Of a DNA stretch of 48,070 bases, positions 32,346-43,700 are shown in pieces. The stretch is taken from the NCBI GenBank assembly GCA_964432485.1, contig CAYSNP010000013.1, positions 1 to 48,070 of the forward strand, written 5' to 3'. Position 1 is the stretch's first letter; the number at the start of each line of letters is the position of its first letter. This stretch comes from CAYSNP01 sp964432485 (GTDB lineage Bacteria > Bacillota > Clostridia > Christensenellales > DTU072). The notes under the pieces are model-generated. The model was not told the DNA's origin. It did not search any database and was given only the letters and a program-made list of their open reading frames with translations. The position numbers and the translations under genes are program-made.

Positions 32346-33311
32346 TTAAAATATATTTTTTCTACTTATTAGCCGCTCATCTAACAGCATTGCGGAGTTG
32401 TAGCCTCCCTTTTTAAGCACAAAATCCCGCACCGCAACTTCTATTACAATAGCAATACTTCTGCCTTCCAGCACAGGGATAGTGAGTTTAGGAATATTTA
32501 TGCCCAAAATTTCTTCTTGCCGCAACTCTTTTCCCACCCTTTCGTACGATTTATTATAGTCCCAGCTTTCAAGCACAATTACCAGCTCTACTTTTTTTTC
32601 ATTTAATATAGAACCCACCCCGTAAATAGCCCGCACATCTATTATGCCTACCCCTCTAATCTCCATAAAATGCCTTATCAAATCAGGCGATGAGCCTAAA
32701 AGCACTTCATCAATATTTTTAAGCTCTACAATATCGTCGGAAACCAAACGGTGCCCTCTGTGCACAAGTTCTAAGGCAGCTTCGCTCTTGCCAATGCCGG
32801 AATCGCCAAATATCAATACTCCCGTGCCAAACACATCTACCAGCACCCCATGCCTTTGAGTGGTAAGGGCAAGCAGTCGGGAAAGGTAAAACAGCAAACT
32901 GCCTATAAACTTGGAAGTGATTTTTTTAGTTAGGTAAATAGCTTTATTATATTTTTTGCCCAGCTCCAGCATTTCGGGCAAAGGCTCAAGAGCACGAGAA
33001 ATAATTAAGCAAGGTATCTCTTTGGCAAAGAGTTTTTCCAGTACCTCTCGCCTTTTTTTATTGCTTAAAGTAAGAAGGAAGCTCATTTCTGCCTTACCTA
33101 GCACTTGTACTCTGGATTCTGCAAAGTAATCGCTGTAACCTGCCAAAAACAAGCCCGGTCTGTTTGCTCCGCTGGTACATAGGACAATTTGACCTTTTTT
33201 GCTCAAGATAACTTCCAAATCAAGTGCTTTTACAAAGCTGGCTTCATCTATAAAATGTTTTTCAACTTCCTCGTGCAAAACTTCTTGATTATCGGCTGTG
33301 TTTTTCTCCAT
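32346..33311 (-). CDS. hprK: HPr kinase/phosphorylase
   Basis: Phosphorylates and dephosphorylates the regulatory serine of HPr and Crh in response to fructose-1,6-bisphosphate, ATP and phosphate. The protein has 321 residues. Walker A is G-D-S-G-I-G-K-S at 169-176; the catalytic region includes Q-R-H-G (His154) and V-S-D-D-I-V; the family signature E-I-R-G-V-G-I-I-D-V is at 217-226. AGGAG lies 4-5 nt before ATG. Its only visible partner here is the Crh-like protein 2 kb downstream. It ends in its own terminator. Confidence 0.97.
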   Translation of the reverse strand: MEKNTADNQEVLHEEVEKHFIDEASFVKALDLEVILSKKGQIVLCTSGANRPGLFLAGYSDYFAESRVQVLGKAEMSFLLTLSNKKRREVLEKLFAKEIPCLIISRALEPLPEMLELGKKYNKAIYLTKKITSKFIGSLLFYLSRLLALTTQRHGVLVDVFGTGVLIFGDSGIGKSEAALELVHRGHRLVSDDIVELKNIDEVLLGSSPDLIRHFMEIRGVGIIDVRAIYGVGSILNEKKVELVIVLESWDYNKSYERVGKELRQEEILGINIPKLTIPVLEGRSIAIVIEVAVRDFVLKKGGYNSAMLLDERLISRKNIF

Positions 33312-33362
33312 AATACTCCTACTCTTATTATTAAGCAGTTTTGGTGGTAATATTTTTGCGCT

Positions 33363-34175
33363 TTATTCTCCCAGCCCATATTTCTTGATAATATGCATTA
33401 CGCCTTGCTCATTGTTAGAGGGCGCAAGCTCGTCTGCAAAGCGTTTAACATAGTCCGAACCATTGGCAACCACCACTCCTAACCCTGCATACTCAATCAT
33501 TTCCGCATCGTTGGAAGCATCGCCAATACAAATAATTTCTTCCCGCTTAATACCGTGCCTTTGCGCTACCAGCTCTACCGCTACGCCTTTATTGACTTTG
33601 CGATTGACCATTTCTACCAGCCATTTCAAAGAAGTATTAAACAGCAAAGTATCTCCAAAAGTCTTATTTAATTCGGCTATAATGCCTTCCACTTGCTCAG
33701 GTTGAGTCATTATCATCATCTTAATTGGATTAAACTTGTTTGCTATTATAAATTGAGTAAGGGGATACCCCAACACTTGCGGGTCAAAACAAGAGTAGGT
33801 CCTGTAAATGCTTGTAAATGGCGTAACTTCTTTAATAATAAACTTATCAAAATCATAAAGTTGGTAATAGTGTGACCGCTCTTCTATCCATTGCGCAACT
33901 CTTAGCGCTTCTTGCCAATCAATGGTACAAGTTGCTATCCTTGCCCCTGTTTGAATATCTTGTATAGCCGCACCTTGATATGTAACTACTTCGCCCTTTA
34001 GCCCTAACTCTAGGCAATAAGGCATAATGGAGCAAGTCATTCTGCCGGTAGCAAACATAAACTTGCCGCCTTTTTCTATATACCTTGCTACCGTATCCGC
34101 AAGCTCTTTAGAATAGGTAAAATCATCTTTAATAAAGGTGCCGTCAAAGTCCGAAACTATCATTTTATACTTCAT
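33363..34175 (-). CDS. Cof-type HAD-superfamily (IIB) phosphatase
   Basis: The protein has 270 residues, normal for the family. Motif I is D-F-D-G-T with Asp9 and Asp11, motif II is F-A-T-G-R, and the Lys and the final C-I-G-D-A-S-N-D-A-E-M motif are present. Such enzymes dephosphorylate sugar phosphates, pyridoxal phosphate or flavin precursors; the substrate cannot be told. GGAG is a rather distant 12 nt from ATG. It lies between uvrC and hprK, probably as a single gene or co-transcribed with hprK (51-nt gap). Confidence 0.92.
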   Translation of the reverse strand: MKYKMIVSDFDGTFIKDDFTYSKELADTVARYIEKGGKFMFATGRMTCSIMPYCLELGLKGEVVTYQGAAIQDIQTGARIATCTIDWQEALRVAQWIEERSHYYQLYDFDKFIIKEVTPFTSIYRTYSCFDPQVLGYPLTQFIIANKFNPIKMMIMTQPEQVEGIIAELNKTFGDTLLFNTSLKWLVEMVNRKVNKGVAVELVAQRHGIKREEIICIGDASNDAEMIEYAGLGVVVANGSDYVKRFADELAPSNNEQGVMHIIKKYGLGE

Positions 34176-34243
34176 ATTCTATATTTTCTCCGCTAATATC
34201 ATACCTTATAAAAAAAAGAATATCAATAAAAAGCAAGCTGAAA

Positions 34244-36046
34244 TTAGCTTTTGTTAAAATGCTGTATTATTGCCCTAGCTTTCTTTTCCCCTAAGCCTGA
34301 AATAGTACATAATTCCTGAATATTTGCCTTTTTTATATTTTCAATACTCTTAAACTTATCTAATAACAAGCGGGCATAATTCTTGCCAATTCCTTTAATT
34401 TCCGTAAGTTGAGATTCCTTCATGCGCTTATTGCGCAAAGTTTGATGATACGAAAGAGCAAAGCGATGCGCCTCATCTCGTACACGCTGCAGTAGCTTTA
34501 AACCATAGCTATCCTTAGGCAATACTATTGAGCTGTTGGAATGTTCGGTATATATATCTTCTTCCTTTTCCGCTAAAGCAATTATAGAAGTACTTAACTC
34601 GCTTGCAACAGCAAGAGCACTGGAAAGCTGCCCTTTGCCGCCATCAATAACTATCAAATCAGGCTTAATATCAAACCCTGCACCTTTATCCTTATATCGT
34701 TGCACCCTGCGGGCAAGTGCTTCCCTTATAGAAGCATAGTCGTCAGCTCCCTTTACAGAAGTAATCTTAAAGCGTCTGTAACTTTTGCTGTCCTTTTCGC
34801 CTGCTATAAAGACTGCCATAGAAGCCACCTTATCAGTACCGCTGATATTGCTAATATCGTAACATTCTATACGCCTAGGAGGCTTTGGCAAATTTAACAG
34901 CTCTTTAAGCTCATTTACTGCACCTAGAGTTTGGGCTACCTTACTCTCTATTTTGGATACCTGTTTGTTGAGATAATCTACTGCGTTATTGTATGATAAT
35001 TCTATTAATCTTTTTTTCTCCCCTCTGCGGGGCACGCTGATTTTGATATGCTTGCCCGCTCTTTCTTTTAGCCATTCCTCAAGTTGCGTCCCAAATTGAA
35101 TATTGCCCGCAAGCAAAATCTCATCTATATTAGGAGTATTAAGTTGATAGTATTGCATTATATAAGAGGATAAATCTATTTCTGCATAACTTGTTTTTAT
35201 GGGAAAGTTTTCGCTGCCAAGCAGCTTGCCCCCTCTGATTATCATAATATTTACCGCGCTATGGGAGTTGGTCGAAGCTACGGTAAAGATATCCATATCT
35301 TTGCTACTTGCAAGTGCTGTTACCTGTTTTCTGGTGATTTTGTCCAACAGTTCCAGTGCATCTCGATAGATTTTTGCCAGCTCAAACTCTTGCTCCTCTG
35401 CGGCGGAAAGCATTTTGGTATGTAAGATACTTTCTACCTCTTTGCTATTGCCGGAAAGAAAAGCTATCACTTTGTTAATTATTTCCCCATACTCTTTTTC
35501 AGTTATTCTTCCCATGCAAGGGGCAAGACACCTTTTTATATGGTAATTAAGACATTCCCTTCCATTTTTTCTAGGCAATTTATCCGAACAAGAACGCAAA
35601 GGAAATGCCGAATGTAGCAGCTCCAAAATATCTTTTATGCTTATACCCAGCAAATAAGGACCAAAATAGCGTGCTCCGTCCTTTTTAATCTTTCTTGTGC
35701 CCTCCACTCTGGGAAAAGGCTCTTTTAGGTTTATCCTTATATAAGGATAGGTTTTGTCATCTTTTAAAAGGATATTGTAAGGGGGCTGATGCTTCTTGAT
35801 AAGATTGTTCTCAAGCACTAGCGCTTCCAACTCATTATGTGTAATTATATATCTAAAGTCGGCTATTTTGGATACCAAAGCCAGAGTTTTGGCAGTATTA
35901 ACTGCTGAAGTTTGAAAATATTGTTTTACTCTGCTCTTTAAGTTCTTTGCCTTGCCTACATAGAGAATATCCCTATACTCATCCAGCATCAAATATACGC
36001 CGCTTTTATTGGGCAGGGCATCCAGTCTTGCTTTTAAGTCTTTCAT
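34244..36046 (-). CDS. uvrC: Excinuclease ABC subunit C
   Basis: Makes both incisions in nucleotide-excision repair. The protein has 600 residues. The order is GIY-YIG nuclease (G-V-Y 16-18, Y-V-G-K-A-K about 29), then a cysteine group R-S-C-S ... E-C-L-N-Y ... R-C-L-A-P-C about 150-175 that fits the UvrC iron-sulphur site. A UVR motif (about 205-240), an RNase H-like nuclease domain with Y-D-I-S-N and I-D-G-G-K-G-Q-L, and a C-terminal helix-hairpin-helix pair follow. There is no SD before ATG, and a promoter predicts transcription from the start codon itself. Confidence 0.97.
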   Translation of the reverse strand: MKDLKARLDALPNKSGVYLMLDEYRDILYVGKAKNLKSRVKQYFQTSAVNTAKTLALVSKIADFRYIITHNELEALVLENNLIKKHQPPYNILLKDDKTYPYIRINLKEPFPRVEGTRKIKKDGARYFGPYLLGISIKDILELLHSAFPLRSCSDKLPRKNGRECLNYHIKRCLAPCMGRITEKEYGEIINKVIAFLSGNSKEVESILHTKMLSAAEEQEFELAKIYRDALELLDKITRKQVTALASSKDMDIFTVASTNSHSAVNIMIIRGGKLLGSENFPIKTSYAEIDLSSYIMQYYQLNTPNIDEILLAGNIQFGTQLEEWLKERAGKHIKISVPRRGEKKRLIELSYNNAVDYLNKQVSKIESKVAQTLGAVNELKELLNLPKPPRRIECYDISNISGTDKVASMAVFIAGEKDSKSYRRFKITSVKGADDYASIREALARRVQRYKDKGAGFDIKPDLIVIDGGKGQLSSALAVASELSTSIIALAEKEEDIYTEHSNSSIVLPKDSYGLKLLQRVRDEAHRFALSYHQTLRNKRMKESQLTEIKGIGKNYARLLLDKFKSIENIKKANIQELCTISGLGEKKARAIIQHFNKS

Positions 36047-36053
36047 ATAAAAT

Positions 36054-36082
36054 ATATTAACATGTTAATAAAAAAAATTCAA
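36054..36082 (-). promoter_or_regulatory. Promoter giving a probably leaderless uvrC mRNA
   Basis: On the minus strand TTGAAT (36082-36077), a 17-nt T-rich spacer and TAATAT (36059-36054). The expected start is at about 36047, one base before ATG 36046. No SD-like sequence lies in the 30 bases upstream. The region is AT-rich, so the boxes are less certain than others. Confidence 0.4.
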
Positions 36083-36129
36083 TTAACTTGGGCTTTCTTG
36101 CCAAGCGCATATTGCCAAATCTATCCTTA

Positions 36130-37506
36130 TTATATTGTTCTATGGGTTAAATGTAATTCTCTCTTCTTAAAAAGAACAATTGCGCCTGTAAATAATGCAG
36201 AAAACAAAGTAGAAATAGGCATTGCAAGCCCTATCCCCGCCAATCCCATCTCCAGATATATGCCTAAAAGATAAGCTAAAGGGACACGCAATGCCAGCGA
36301 GGTTAATATGGCTGTAATCATTGTGATACTTGTTTTGCCATATCCGTTAACTAAACCATAAAGGGCGGTTGCAAAAGGAAGCAAAATATAGTCAATACTT
36401 AAAATGCGCAAATATGGTGTGCCCAGCAGCATAGTTTGAGCAGAGCAATTAAATAAAGCAAATATCTTTTTGCAAAAAATTAGGGTAATGGCGGCAAAAA
36501 CTGCTCCAAAAGCTAAGGTAAGCAGCAGCCCTGCAAAAAATGTTTTTCTTACCCTGTCATACTCTTGCTTGCCGACATTTTGCGCTACCATTGCGCTGAT
36601 TGCTATTGAAAGCGAGCGAGCGGGCAATACTGCAAAATTATTGTATTTATTTACTATTACTCCTGCTGCGGATGCAAAAAGGGCATTGCTGACGCTTACG
36701 CTGTTTATAAAGCCGGTTACCAGCAAGAATGACAATGCGGCAACACTATTTTGAATTGCCCCGGGAACAGCTACTTTTAAGACCTCTTTAATTCTTTCCT
36801 TATCTATTGAAAGCGGAAGCAACTTAATTTCTAATATGCTTTTCTTAGATTTTATAAAAAGTATGGCAATAACACTCCCTAATATTTGAGCAAAGATATG
36901 TGCAAGGGCTATCCCGGCTTCCTGCGCACCTAATACAAATACTAAAAAAATATCAAAAACAGCATTTGCCCCAAAAGTTATCAAAGCAATGTACATAGGA
37001 TGCTTACTGTCCCCTACTCCCCTTAGCATTGCAATTAAACTATTAAATAAAAAAGTAAAAGGGATACCTATTGCGGACAATAAAGTATAGTTTTTTGCTG
37101 CACTAAATGCAGAACTCGGCGTTTTTAGCAAGTGCAAGATTGGAGCATGCAATAGTAGCACAACAAGGGTAATTGCCAGCGCTATTGCCAAAAAGAGGAT
37201 TAAGATATTGCTTGCAGCTCGTTGCAGGTCTTTGCTTCCTTTGCCGTAGTGCTGCCCTATAACAATTGAAGCACCCAACCCTAACCCTATAGCTATACTT
37301 AAAATAAGGATATATAGCTGTGCGCCAATTCCAACTCCGGAGACTGCGGCGTCTTTGCCCTTGGCGCTAATAACTATTAGGTCTACAATATTTACTAACG
37401 ATTGGCATATAGTTGTAACTAAAAAAGGTAAAGAATATAAAATTAGGCTTCTTGCTACCGGCCCTTTGGTAAGATTGCGCTGATACCTTTTTCTTGCTTG
37501 TTCCAT
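36130..37506 (-). CDS. MATE-family efflux transporter
   Basis: The protein has 458 residues and about twelve membrane helices in two similar halves, as in Na+- or H+-coupled multidrug and toxin extrusion transporters. The start is typical (L-T-K-G-P-V-A-R-S-L-I-L-Y-S-L-P) and the conserved G-x-G-x-G-x-G-A-S region and G-D-S-K-H-P are present. The substrate is unknown; drugs or cell-envelope compounds are usual. There is no convincing SD. It is followed by uvrC after 83 nt, transcribed in the same direction, with the separate uvrC promoter in between. Confidence 0.93.
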   Translation of the reverse strand: MEQARKRYQRNLTKGPVARSLILYSLPFLVTTICQSLVNIVDLIVISAKGKDAAVSGVGIGAQLYILILSIAIGLGLGASIVIGQHYGKGSKDLQRAASNILILFLAIALAITLVVLLLHAPILHLLKTPSSAFSAAKNYTLLSAIGIPFTFLFNSLIAMLRGVGDSKHPMYIALITFGANAVFDIFLVFVLGAQEAGIALAHIFAQILGSVIAILFIKSKKSILEIKLLPLSIDKERIKEVLKVAVPGAIQNSVAALSFLLVTGFINSVSVSNALFASAAGVIVNKYNNFAVLPARSLSIAISAMVAQNVGKQEYDRVRKTFFAGLLLTLAFGAVFAAITLIFCKKIFALFNCSAQTMLLGTPYLRILSIDYILLPFATALYGLVNGYGKTSITMITAILTSLALRVPLAYLLGIYLEMGLAGIGLAMPISTLFSALFTGAIVLFKKRELHLTHRTI

Positions 37507-37560
37507 TGCTTTTTAGTATGCAATTTTTTTAACCTTTTAGCGTTTTATATTTTTAATTGC

Positions 37561-37589
37561 TTGCAAAATATTATTTGTCGTGATAAAAT
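37561..37589 (+). promoter_or_regulatory. Extended -10 promoter of tRNA-Glu
   Basis: TTGCAA (37561-37566), a 17-nt spacer, and TAAAAT (37584-37589) preceded by TG-A, an extended -10 form. The start would be about 37596, six bases before the mature tRNA. Confidence 0.65.
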
Positions 37590-37601
37590 ACTTTAGCATT
37601 C

Positions 37602-37676
37602 GCCCTCATAGTCTAACGGTTAGGACGCTGGCCTCTCACGCCGGTATTAGGAGTTCGAGTCTCCTTGAGGGTGCCA
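37602..37676 (+). tRNA. tRNA-Glu, anticodon CUC
   Basis: A complete cloverleaf with encoded CCA. The acceptor stem is GCCCTCA with TGAGGGT, a D arm GTCT...GGAC, an anticodon stem CTGGC/GCCGG with loop CTCTCAC (anticodon CTC, reading GAG), and a T arm AGGAG-TTCGAGT-CTCCT. Base 73 is G and CCA follows at 37674-37676. It has its own promoter and terminator, so it is a single-gene unit. Confidence 0.97.
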
Positions 37677-37687
37677 AACCCAAAAAA

Positions 37688-37716
37688 AGACCCAAAGCAT
37701 GCACCTTGGGTCTTTT
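37688..37716. terminator. Bidirectional terminator between tRNA-Glu and the giant lipoprotein gene
   Basis: The stem AGACCCAA (37688-37695) with TTGGGTCT (37706-37713) has a 10-nt loop. It is followed by T on the plus strand, and on the minus strand by a run of seven T (complement of 37682-37688), so it can end both the tRNA transcript and the convergent 10-kb gene. Confidence 0.85.
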
Positions 37717-37735
37717 ATCTAAATTGATGTTTTCT

Positions 37736-40700
37736 TTACACTATACCCTCTCCAACAAGCATATTAATCTCTTGCACGCTGGCGTCAGTAAGTCTTATGC
37801 CTGCCCATGTAAGGCGACCAATAAACCTTTGGCTGGAAACTATTCGATCGAAAGATTCCTGATATACCCAGTTTCTGCTGTCATTGGCATTTGGATAATA
37901 GCCTTTTACACCTTCCCTGCCGTCAACTATAATGTTAACCCTATTGGCTATAACCGGATTATTAGCTGTAATGAGCAAATCGCTAAAATTAATTGACTCT
38001 CTTGGGTTATTAACTATAATTGTATGCTCATTGCCATCAGCCAAGTTGATGCCGCCAATATCAATGCTTTGGGCGTAAGACAGATATCCATGGTGGTCAA
38101 AGATAAATTTAAGTTGTCCTTCGCTATAAACAAGTTTCAAAACTCTATTGCGATTGGTAGCTCCGGGGGCTAATAAATTGGGCGCATCATTGCTGGCAAT
38201 AATAAATTCAACAGCACCGCCCTCTTGTAAGCTCAGCCCTTGAATATCTATCCGATAAGTATCATATTCATAAAGGTAAGCACCGTTAAAGCCATCATTA
38301 AAGGCTATAAGTTTGGTTGTGCCTAAAGCTGAAAGCTGTGCATTTCTTGCTACATATTCGCAACCTGTATCCTTTATTTCCACATAATCGTGCCTTGCTG
38401 AGTCTACTTTATGCTCACCTGCTATAAGCCTATGCAAGATTATTCTTGACTCATATAGTTCAAATGCAATATTGGCAACTTGAGGATAGGTCTTTTTAGG
38501 TGTTAATGAAGTAATCTCATTAATAATAGAACGAGATATTGTACCGTTGGAGCTGCTGCTTACATTAAACATAGTAGTGTAGGTATCTATCCTGATAACA
38601 GTAAGCTCTTGAGCTGAGGTAAGATAATTGGTATAAACTAAAATGTTAATTACATCGTTATCCTCGTCAAAGGTAGCATCTAGCCTTACCTTGCCCGCAA
38701 GCCAATCAATATCTGTCCTTATTGCTGAAACAAACTTAAAGACGCTGGTACCGTTAGCATGCAAGTAAAGTCTGGTAGTAGGTTTGTCGCTTACCGCATC
38801 ATAGCCTATTGCAATTGCAAGCCCTATAAAATCACTGTCATTGGTAAGCGCAGTATAAGCATTATAGTTGTTATGATTAGATTTCAAGCTAATAATAGCA
38901 AAGTTGTATGTATCTTCCAAACCAAGTATATAATATTGTTTAATGGTCCTATATTGACCTTGATAGCTTGCCCTATCTAACTCAAATACCATAGATAGCT
39001 TATTATATTGCTCACTGATACCATTGGCTAAGGTAATTGTAGAAGTCTGCGTATTAGTAGTAGCTACTAGCTCATTGCCCGAATAAGTATGACCAAACGC
39101 CTTATTAATTGTGTTCATATCAGGATATTCTGTGCCGCCCTGTAGCCAAGCATCATAATAAGATTGTCTGGACCTTACCGTAATTCTTGTGCTAAACTCT
39201 GCCAAAACCTCATAGTCTATAAAGTCATTATATACCGTACATACAATATCATAATAGCCGGGAACTAATTGTAGCTCTTCGGACATTACAGGTTGCCCTG
39301 TGTTGGGATTGATATACAATAGCAGTTCAGGATGCACGGTATCGTTAATTTTATAAATAACAGAATATGCAGTACCTGCTACTAAATTCTTAATTGAATT
39401 AAAGTTAAATAATTCATTTACATTGAGAGAAATATCATCTTGTCCGGAGTCGGTTACATAGACCAAATCATTTTCCGCATTTGTTATAGATAGACCTAGT
39501 TTGCTTGGATAGCCTTGTCTAACTACCCTATAATCTTTTATCCAAGCGCTCATCCCCACTACATCAAAGCCTGCAATAGATACATCGTTAAACTTACTTT
39601 TAGCAATACTATGGAATATATAATCTACCCCGTCAATGCTAACAGTTAATCCTCCGTCTCTCTTATTTAGGATAAACAGCATATCATGTATAAATCCATC
39701 AGTAAGAAAATCTGTATGAGCAAAGAAGTAATCAGCTATACCCGGCTCAATCAGCATCATGCCTTTTTCTGTAATTTCTACTGCTAAAGTTGTTGCGCCT
39801 TGTCCGCTTAAAATAAGTCTAAAGTAATTGCCTACTACCAAATCAGAAAATCTGGCTGATAGATAGACTTTATCATAATTCTCAGTAATCAGCTGATTGC
39901 TTGCGTTCTTTAGTCTATATTCAGCTCCGCTTGAGATTTCTGAGCCCATTGTGTAACTTTGGTTAGCTTGGTTTTTAAGTTGATATGCGGAAAAATCTTG
40001 CTCTTGAGTAGAATATATCCTTATAGTTTGATTGTTAATAGTAATATTAGATATACTTGGAGCACCTATAACCGTATAATCTCCTACCCCAATATAAGGC
40101 TCGCTGTAAGTAATTTGCGCTAAGGTTTGATTCCTATATTCACCGCTTTGAGCATAATTGCTATAAGTAAAGCCGGGGTCATTTATATTCAAAAGCATTT
40201 GCTGATTATCTTGTCTATAACCTCTTACCCATATTACTGAACCGTCAGCAGTATCGTCAATTAGTAGCTCATCTTGTACAATTTCAAAGCTGGTTAAATA
40301 GGTATGTACAATTGCTTCTCTTTCTAACCCTACAAATGTATAGTTGGTAAGTATATAGTTGCCTATTGTTGGATAAATAATCCTTGAAGTATACAATTCG
40401 GTAGATTTAACAGATTTTTCATTAAACTTCCAACTTAGCATAAAGTAATCAGTATAAATATTAATAAATAGGTTTTCAATCGTATCTCCGCCTGTTAGGC
40501 CGTAAGGAACTGTGCCGTATATAGCTTGCTCTTGTACGGTAAGCACAGGGTCAACATCAAATGAGTAATTGCCGGTGAAAACACGACTTTCACTATCTGT
40601 CTTATATCTTTCTAGCTCTACCCCTGATAGCACATGCATTTTTATATAAGTAGGAGGCAGCGTTGACTCTTGATATGCCGAACCTGTCCAAGTATAAGTC

Positions 40701-43700
40701 TTACGATAATAGGCACCTTCGCTTACTATCAAATATACTTTACCCGTTTCAGGAATTAACGATGTACCTTGATTTGTTAAGGATAGCCAGTTTTGCGAAT
40801 AAGCTGCCTCACCGTCTTTAGCAAAAGCTGCTACCATAGTGTCTATTGCTACATATAGATTACGCTTTTGCACGGTATAATCACAAGTCAAGTAAGTTAC
40901 TAAATAATTGGAATAAAATCCTGTCATTGTATTTACAGAAGGTATTACGCCCCCTGTGCCTAAGTAGCTGCCCGCATTAAGAAGCCAATCAAAGTCAGGA
41001 GCGACATAATTTGGATGTCCCGGACCTTCGCCAAGTACGAATCCGTTAAACTCAAAGGTGTAGCCGGGCTCCTCACCGTAAATTGTGTTTATAATAGTGC
41101 CTTGAATGGGCTTTAACTTAATTGATAGCGGAGTGCGTATTATTTCAATTTGGCATTGATGGCTTTCAGAGAAGTTGAAATAATAATTCAAGTTTTGTCC
41201 GCCGCCCGTATGAGATAGCACAACATTGAATATAGTACCAACGCTGCTACCTTGTAATGCCGAACCATTGATTACACTATAGTCCGGCTCATAATCTAAG
41301 CTATCTCCTTCAAATTTGTAACCTGTATAAGAAAATTCTAAATCATTTTGGCTAAGTCCATACTTAATTTCAAACCGACCGTTATAATTGAAAACTAATT
41401 GTATTGGAGCTCTTAAAACTGTAAAAATGGCGGTATCATCTACTATAGCTTCATAATTAGACATCATGTCTAGCCTAACAGTAGCTGAAATTGCGTAATT
41501 GCCTGCATTAGACTCTTTGATTACTTCACTTGAGGTTAAACTTTGCGGATACTCTAATAAACCAACATCTGCTATGGTATCCCCTGCGGCTAAGCCTGTA
41601 GGGTCTATAACAAATGTGGTATAATTGTTAATATTGGTAAACTCGCCATAAGTTGCGTTTATATTATCTCCGCCTAGAGTGTCTTTAATAAAGATATTAA
41701 TAGGTTTATGATAAATAGTAAAATGCCAAGTATGCATATAACTGAAAACATAGTTAGTATTCTTTTCTTCCAAATCCTCAATGCTAAAATTGTAACTGCC
41801 CGCATTTTCACCGGCAACTCTTTTTATAACACCCTCTAAAGTCTCGTTTGGAGCAAGACTACCTGCGGTGACTGCATAAGTGATAACAGGGTCAGGCTGT
41901 CCATAAGTCTTTGAGCCAGATATATTGTTGAATGTAACTAATCGAGCATTAACAGCATATGCACCTATTAAAGTATCTATATTATGATTGCGGTCGTTAC
42001 ACTCTACTGTATAATCATAACTGCCTACATTTATTCTTGCACCGTTACTATCGTCCCATTCTATATCGATAATCAGCCTGCCGCTGGCTATATTATTAGT
42101 AACATTGCCTTGATAGTTAGTAAAGTTAAAATTGCTTGCAACAAGCTGTGCATCTGCACCGTCATATGATTTGGATGCAGCACCGCTTAACCGCGCGAAA
42201 GCCCTAACTTTAGTAATCTCATAATAGTAATCTTGTGCCAGTCCTAAATTATAATTCTTATTTTCGGCATAAGGTTTGAAATCTACGGATATCTTATAAG
42301 TACCGACATCAGCATTGCTCCAACCGGAATAATCTGTAGGGTCGCCTTCAGCAATATCTCTGGTAAAAGTAAACTCCAAATCATTAATAGTAATTGTAGT
42401 ACCGCCTGTATTTACCGAGGTGATATGAGGCTCTAAGGTATCGTATGGCTTTGTTATTGTGCCTGAGGTAGAAGCTATAATAATATTTGCATCTGCTTTT
42501 TCTATAATATAACTATAATCATATGCCAACTCAAGCATATTATTTCTTGCAAAAAATTCCTCTGTTAAAGTTGCTCCTATTTCATAACCTATAATTTCGT
42601 CATTTTCATTAAATCTTACATCACGAGGAGGGGTTGGAGAGCCGCTAGGATTGATAACATATATATTAAAGCTAAAACTAATTGTCGGATAGTTGCCATT
42701 ATCATATAAAATATTGTCGTCCGCATCTTTTATACATGCCAAATATTTATTAACTTGCGCCGGTGAGTTGGTATATTGGACGCGAATTTCATTTGTCTGC
42801 TCGTCAGCTTCTTTTAGAAACAATGTAAGCTCTCTCTTATTAATGCGTAAAGCAAGCGACGGTGCAGGAGTCGGCAGCTTATAGTTAGAGCTGTCAAGTG
42901 ATGTAGCAGTAATTGTATAATTGCCTACTTCGGTAGCAGTATAAAGATTCAATGCTACTTGCACTTGGTCAGGTGCAACTATATCTTCCGGATGTATATA
43001 AGCCGCAAAATTGTATGCAGTATCATTGAACACTAACTCATCTTGTAACTCTATATATTCAGAGCCGTCTCTTTGCTTAAACTGAATCCTTACTTCCTTT
43101 TGTGTAATAGTAAAGGTATAGCCCTCGGGATTGTAAAAAGTGATATTATGATTGGTGTCATCATTTACAATGGAAGCAAGATAAGCCCCTACATTGCGAG
43201 AGCCTGCTACAAATACTATATTTATATTGTCATTGTTGATATTGTACCCGTTATAAACGGTAAAATCATTTGATGTAATAGAAGGAGCTAACCCATTGTA
43301 GATTTTAGTTAATTTTCCTGCGCTAATCTCCAAAGTAGCATCCCTTTTTATTATAGTAAATGTAGCAGATACAAAATTAACAATATTGTAATTGTTATTA
43401 GCCAGCGAACCCTGTCTTATTTCGTAATCTCCTACAGGGTCATTTTGCAATCCGCCTCCCATTGTAGACCTTGTCATATCACCGGTAAGGCTGTCGCCTT
43501 GAATAAGACCGCTTGAAGGATTACCCTCAATCGGATTTATCCTATACTTAAACTCTGCAGGATCATTTTCGCCATAGATCTTAATCCCATCTTCGGGAGC
43601 TTCAAAATACGCTTCCACTTCAATTGGCCGCCGCGCAACTATAATCCTTGCAGTTTCATAATGGATAATATAATTATCAGATTGCAGTCCCCCTAATGTA

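Noticed and set aside
37580..37996. Rightward 138-codon reading frame across tRNA-Glu
   Set aside because: It runs through the tRNA, the terminator and the 3' end of the giant gene, and has no protein-like pattern.
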